Source: Oscillospiraceae bacterium
GTDB lineage: Bacteria; Bacillota_A; Clostridia; Oscillospirales; JAAYXM01
Assembly (NCBI GenBank): GCA_017408185.1
Contig: JAFQVE010000399.1
Location: 1-8,778 of the forward strand
Length of the DNA stretch: 8,778 nucleotides
Reading direction: 5' to 3'
Shown: positions 6,763 through 8,778 of the stretch, in pieces
Layout of the letters: each line of letters starts with the position of its first letter
Position numbering within the stretch: position 1 is the stretch's first letter
Position numbers and translations under genes: made by a program
The notes under the pieces: generated by a model
Told to the model about the DNA's origin: nothing
Seen by the model: only the letters and a program-made list of their open reading frames with translations
Databases searched by the model: none

Positions 6763-6791
6763 TGCATTGTGCGGCAATGCCGCACAATGCA
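6763..6791. repeat. 29-nt perfect palindrome downstream of the second SLH gene
   Basis: TGCATTGTGCGGC (6763-6775) and GCCGCACAATGCA (6779-6791) form a perfect 13-bp stem around AAT. It starts 10 nt after the SLH gene stop codon (6804-6802) on the minus strand. By position it should be that gene's terminator, but the minus strand continues GTGCCGAATAAAAC, with no T-tract, and the plus strand continues AAGTACAAAATT. It may be a weak terminator, an RNA 3'-end stabiliser or a dispersed palindromic repeat. Confidence 0.65.
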
Positions 6792-6801
6792 AAGTACAAA
6801 A

Positions 6802-8778
6802 TTATTTTACATAATCCAGTATACGCTTTATGAGCACCGCAACTTCTGCGCGTGTTGTGTAATCGGTCGGGGCTATTTTGCCGTTCTTTCCGTTTACAAT
6901 GCCCGCCCCGATAAGCGCAGAGACAGCTTCTTTTGCGTAAGGCGCAACGGTGTCAAAGTCGGGGTATTGCGATAACACCTCATCCACCGCCATTCGGCGG
7001 TCCCCCTTCTCCTCAAGGAGAAGGCTTTGGCTCTGTAGTGTGCGGTAAACGATTACCATCATATCCTGACGGGTTATCGTATTGCGCGGGGCGAATTTAT
7101 TATCACCTATACCGTTAATTATACCACAATTTCTTGCGATTGCAAGCTCGGATGCGAAGTAATCCGATGCAGATACGTCTGCAAAATTCTCAGTATTGTC
7201 GCTTTCAAGCTTGAATGCACGAACGAGCAGGGACGCGAAATCCGCACGGGTTATATTTTTCGCCGGGGAGTACGTGTTAGATGTTGTTCCTCTTATTATT
7301 CCATCGTCCGCGAGTGTGGTTATCGCGTCCGCTGCCCATGCGTGTTCAGAAAGGTCGGTGAATTGCGGTGTTTCCACCTCATCCGCCTCGCCTGCGCTCG
7401 GCACCTTCTCCTCAAGGAGAAGGCTTTCATCGTCGGGGTTATCGGTATCTGTTGCACCGTCCGGCTTGTCTGTCGGTGCGGCACCGCCACCTCCGCCTCC
7501 TCCACCACCGCCGGTGGTTTCTGCGTTTCCAGAGGAGCTTTCTGAATTATCCTCGTTCTTATTTCCGGATGAGCCTGTTGTTGCACCGTAAACCGTCACG
7601 ATAAAGTGGATTGCATTTTCGCGTCCATCGGAGTCGGTAGCCGTTACTTCAAAATGACTTTCTCCAACCTGAGAGCTGTCCGGCTTCCATGTAATCTCAC
7701 CTGTCGCTTCATTTACCGATGCCCCGCGCGGGATTTTCGTTCCGGAATAGGTAATGCTTCTTCCAAGCGGACTTGTCGCCGTTATCTTTGCTTTTAGCGT
7801 GGAACCTGCTGAAGTAGTCAAATCACCCACTGCGTCAAACTCCGGAGCTCCGGTTTCTACATATGCAAGCGGTATTCTGAATTTCTGTTTTACGTCTATA
7901 TTATAAACGTAACCTGCGTCAATATCGTATTCATCTGCATATGACCTTACAAGTGTATCCGAGCCGAGGTCAAGCCTTACGCTTCCATCCTCATTCTTCC
8001 ACGCATCTACTATCTCATATGCACCATTCTGAACTCCGTCGTTTTCGATGTAGATAACCTTGCCCGCAAGCTCAGCCGGATTTTCGCAATCAACATTGAC
8101 ATCAATCCAGTTGTCGAAATCGCCGAAATCAAAGGTCATATCGAAATCACGGACTGTGCCGGTATAAGCGGCTTTCTCCGCCATCGGAGCTTCTTCACCG
8201 ATAACCGTTCCGTCATTGACATAGCGATAAAGCACCTCGCCCGAAGAATTTACGCTGTACATTCCGACAAAGCCCTTAAAATAAATTTCGTGTTCGCCGT
8301 CGGTAAGCTTATAGGTCACTTCGTTGTTTGTCGCATAGATGATATAGTCTACGCGGTCTTTTTCATGTGTAACCTTTACGGCGCGCACAACATCGTCATC
8401 CGTCAGATTATCTTCACTCTGCACAGGCTCAATTGTGGATATCGGCTCTATTGTCTTGAGATATCTTGTATACTGATATGGCTCATAAACTGTTGTATAG
8501 AGCGAATCAAGTGTGCCCTCACCTTCCTGCTTCTCATTTCTTACGAGAAGGTAATCAAAGGTATTCGGCATAGGCGCATTTCCAACCTTATCCGGCTTCG
8601 GTCCCGCCGCAAAAGCAACCTCTTCGGGTGTAAAGCTGTTCATCTGCGTGAGGCGAAGCTTTATTCCCTTGTTGTTTTCTACTGTCTTTCTGTAATCCTC
8701 TATGTCAAACTCAACCGAGAAGGTCTCATTCGGAGCTTTGTATCTTCTCACCTTACCAAGCCACGAATGACCGCGCGG
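6802..8778 (-). CDS. SLH-anchored protein with heparinase II/III-like region and Ig domain (5' partial)
   Basis: The frame is open to the right edge, so the true N-terminus lies outside; 658 residues remain, numbered here from the edge. Residues of about 1-310 resemble the C-terminal beta-rich part of heparinase II/III-type polysaccharide lyases as I recall them: LKLRLTQM-like and EEVAFAAG strands, DYLLVR (75-80), then TLDSLYTTVYEPY (89-101) and VDYIIYAT. The catalytic alpha/alpha barrel would be upstream. A putative Ig (He_PIG-like) domain with ATGEITWKPDSSQVG and FEVTATDSDG spans about 310-398. A Ser/Gly/Asp-rich linker with ten glycines follows (423-432). Three SLH domains lie at about 473-523, 532-581 and 607-656, with TRAD, TRQD and TRAE motifs; the third is the most canonical. 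Two in-frame 53-nt hairpin repeats add SLLLEEK peptides at 452-458 and 585-591. The protein is probably wall-anchored and acts on acidic polysaccharide. The lyase assignment is moderate; the SLH part is sure. Confidence 0.85.
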   Translation of the reverse strand, partial: PRGHSWLGKVRRYKAPNETFSVEFDIEDYRKTVENNKGIKLRLTQMNSFTPEEVAFAAGPKPDKVGNAPMPNTFDYLLVRNEKQEGEGTLDSLYTTVYEPYQYTRYLKTIEPISTIEPVQSEDNLTDDDVVRAVKVTHEKDRVDYIIYATNNEVTYKLTDGEHEIYFKGFVGMYSVNSSGEVLYRYVNDGTVIGEEAPMAEKAAYTGTVRDFDMTFDFGDFDNWIDVNVDCENPAELAGKVIYIENDGVQNGAYEIVDAWKNEDGSVRLDLGSDTLVRSYADEYDIDAGYVYNIDVKQKFRIPLAYVETGAPEFDAVGDLTTSAGSTLKAKITATSPLGRSITYSGTKIPRGASVNEATGEITWKPDSSQVGESHFEVTATDSDGRENAIHFIVTVYGATTGSSGNKNEDNSESSSGNAETTGGGGGGGGGGAAPTDKPDGATDTDNPDDESLLLEEKVPSAGEADEVETPQFTDLSEHAWAADAITTLADDGIIRGTTSNTYSPAKNITRADFASLLVRAFKLESDNTENFADVSASDYFASELAIARNCGIINGIGDNKFAPRNTITRQDMMVIVYRTLQSQSLLLEEKGDRRMAVDEVLSQYPDFDTVAPYAKEAVSALIGAGIVNGKNGKIAPTDYTTRAEVAVLIKRILDYVK
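6976..7028 (-). repeat. 53-nt double-hairpin repeat, copy 1, in the SLH2-SLH3 linker
   Basis: On the plus strand it reads CACCTCATCC (6976-6985), a perfect 6-bp hairpin ACCGCC-ATTC-GGCGGT (6986-7001), then CCTTCTCC-TCAA-GGAGAAGG (7005-7024) and CTTT. Copy 2 has the same 10-nt and 24-nt ends and the same 19-nt spacing, but an unrelated middle. Translated on the minus strand it gives SLLLEEKGDRRMAVDEV, with no stop or frameshift. The form resembles, from memory, an abundant class of dispersed palindromic repeats in gut Clostridia genomes; I could not check this. Confidence 0.85.
7375..7427 (-). repeat. 53-nt double-hairpin repeat, copy 2, in the linker before SLH1
   Basis: The ends match copy 1 exactly: CACCTCATCC at 7375-7384, and the 24 nt at 7404-7427 with CCTTCTCC-TCAA-GGAGAAGG then CTTT. 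The 19-nt middle (7385-7403) pairs only imperfectly: GCC (7385-7387) with GGC (7400-7402), with mismatches inside. It codes for SLLLEEKVPSAGEADEV in the same frame as copy 1. It lies between the acidic linker (DNPDDE) and the first SLH domain (FTDLSEHAW), where extra residues should be tolerated. Confidence 0.85.
7483..7512 (-). repeat. ten consecutive glycine codons
   Basis: Ten glycine codons (a mix of GGT, GGC and GGA) encode an uninterrupted polyglycine stretch in the linker between the Ig-like domain and the SLH domains. The codons vary at the third position, which limits but does not exclude length change by slippage. A flexible spacer between the active part and the wall anchor is the simplest reading. 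Confidence 0.9.

Noticed and set aside
8749..8751. GTG at 8751 as the start of the second SLH protein
   Set aside because: The frame stays open to the window edge, there is no ribosome binding site before the GTG, no signal peptide follows it, and the sequence reads as the interior of a larger protein.
1..8778. CRISPR array, tRNA, rRNA, transposase or prophage genes
   Set aside because: No regularly spaced direct repeats, cloverleaf-like segments, ribosomal sequence or transposase motifs were seen on either strand.

Overview
The window looks like chromosomal DNA of a Gram-positive anaerobe, most likely of class Clostridia. The signs are a ClpC-type (not ClpA or ClpB) Hsp100 ATPase, a clostridial 2[4Fe-4S] ferredoxin, two large exported proteins ending in S-layer homology (SLH) domains, strong GGAGG-type ribosome binding sites and textbook sigma-A-like promoters. 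No species can be assigned from sequence alone.

Layout, left to right. (1) 1-212, minus strand: the signal-peptide end of an exported protein that leaves the window. (2) 213-494: a divergent intergenic region with one promoter on each strand and a roughly 120-nt structured leader for the next gene. (3) 495-3851, plus: a 1118-residue exported SLH protein made of a signal peptide, six repeated Ig-like units of 100-120 residues, a C-terminal module and three SLH domains. (4) 3862-3904: a strong hairpin terminator whose right arm is also the last codons of the convergent clpC. (5) 3883-6312, minus: full-length clpC (809 residues), standing alone without ctsR, mcsA or mcsB. (6) 6313-6501: an AT-rich divergent spacer with phased A/T tracts and the ferredoxin promoter. 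(7) 6502-6672, plus: a 56-residue ferredoxin followed by a strong terminator. (8) 6721-6801: a 29-nt palindrome and what may be a degenerate second copy of the neighbouring gene's 3' end. (9) 6802-8778, minus: a 5'-truncated SLH protein with a heparinase II/III-like region, a putative Ig domain, a polyglycine linker and three SLH domains.

The genes do not form one operon. Each complete transcription unit has its own promoter, terminator or both. The two complete or partial SLH proteins would sit outside the membrane, bound to secondary cell-wall polymer; one probably acts on acidic polysaccharide. ClpC (protein quality control with ClpP) and ferredoxin (low-potential electron transfer) are cytoplasmic housekeeping functions.

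The most unusual feature is a pair of 53-nt double-hairpin repeats inserted in the same frame into the second SLH gene (6976-7028 and 7375-7427). Both fall in interdomain linkers and add the same peptide, SLLLEEK, followed by a variable part ending in DEV. They look like a miniature palindromic repeat that has been domesticated as coding sequence. I see no CRISPR array, tRNA, rRNA, transposase, defence island or other clearly new multi-gene system.
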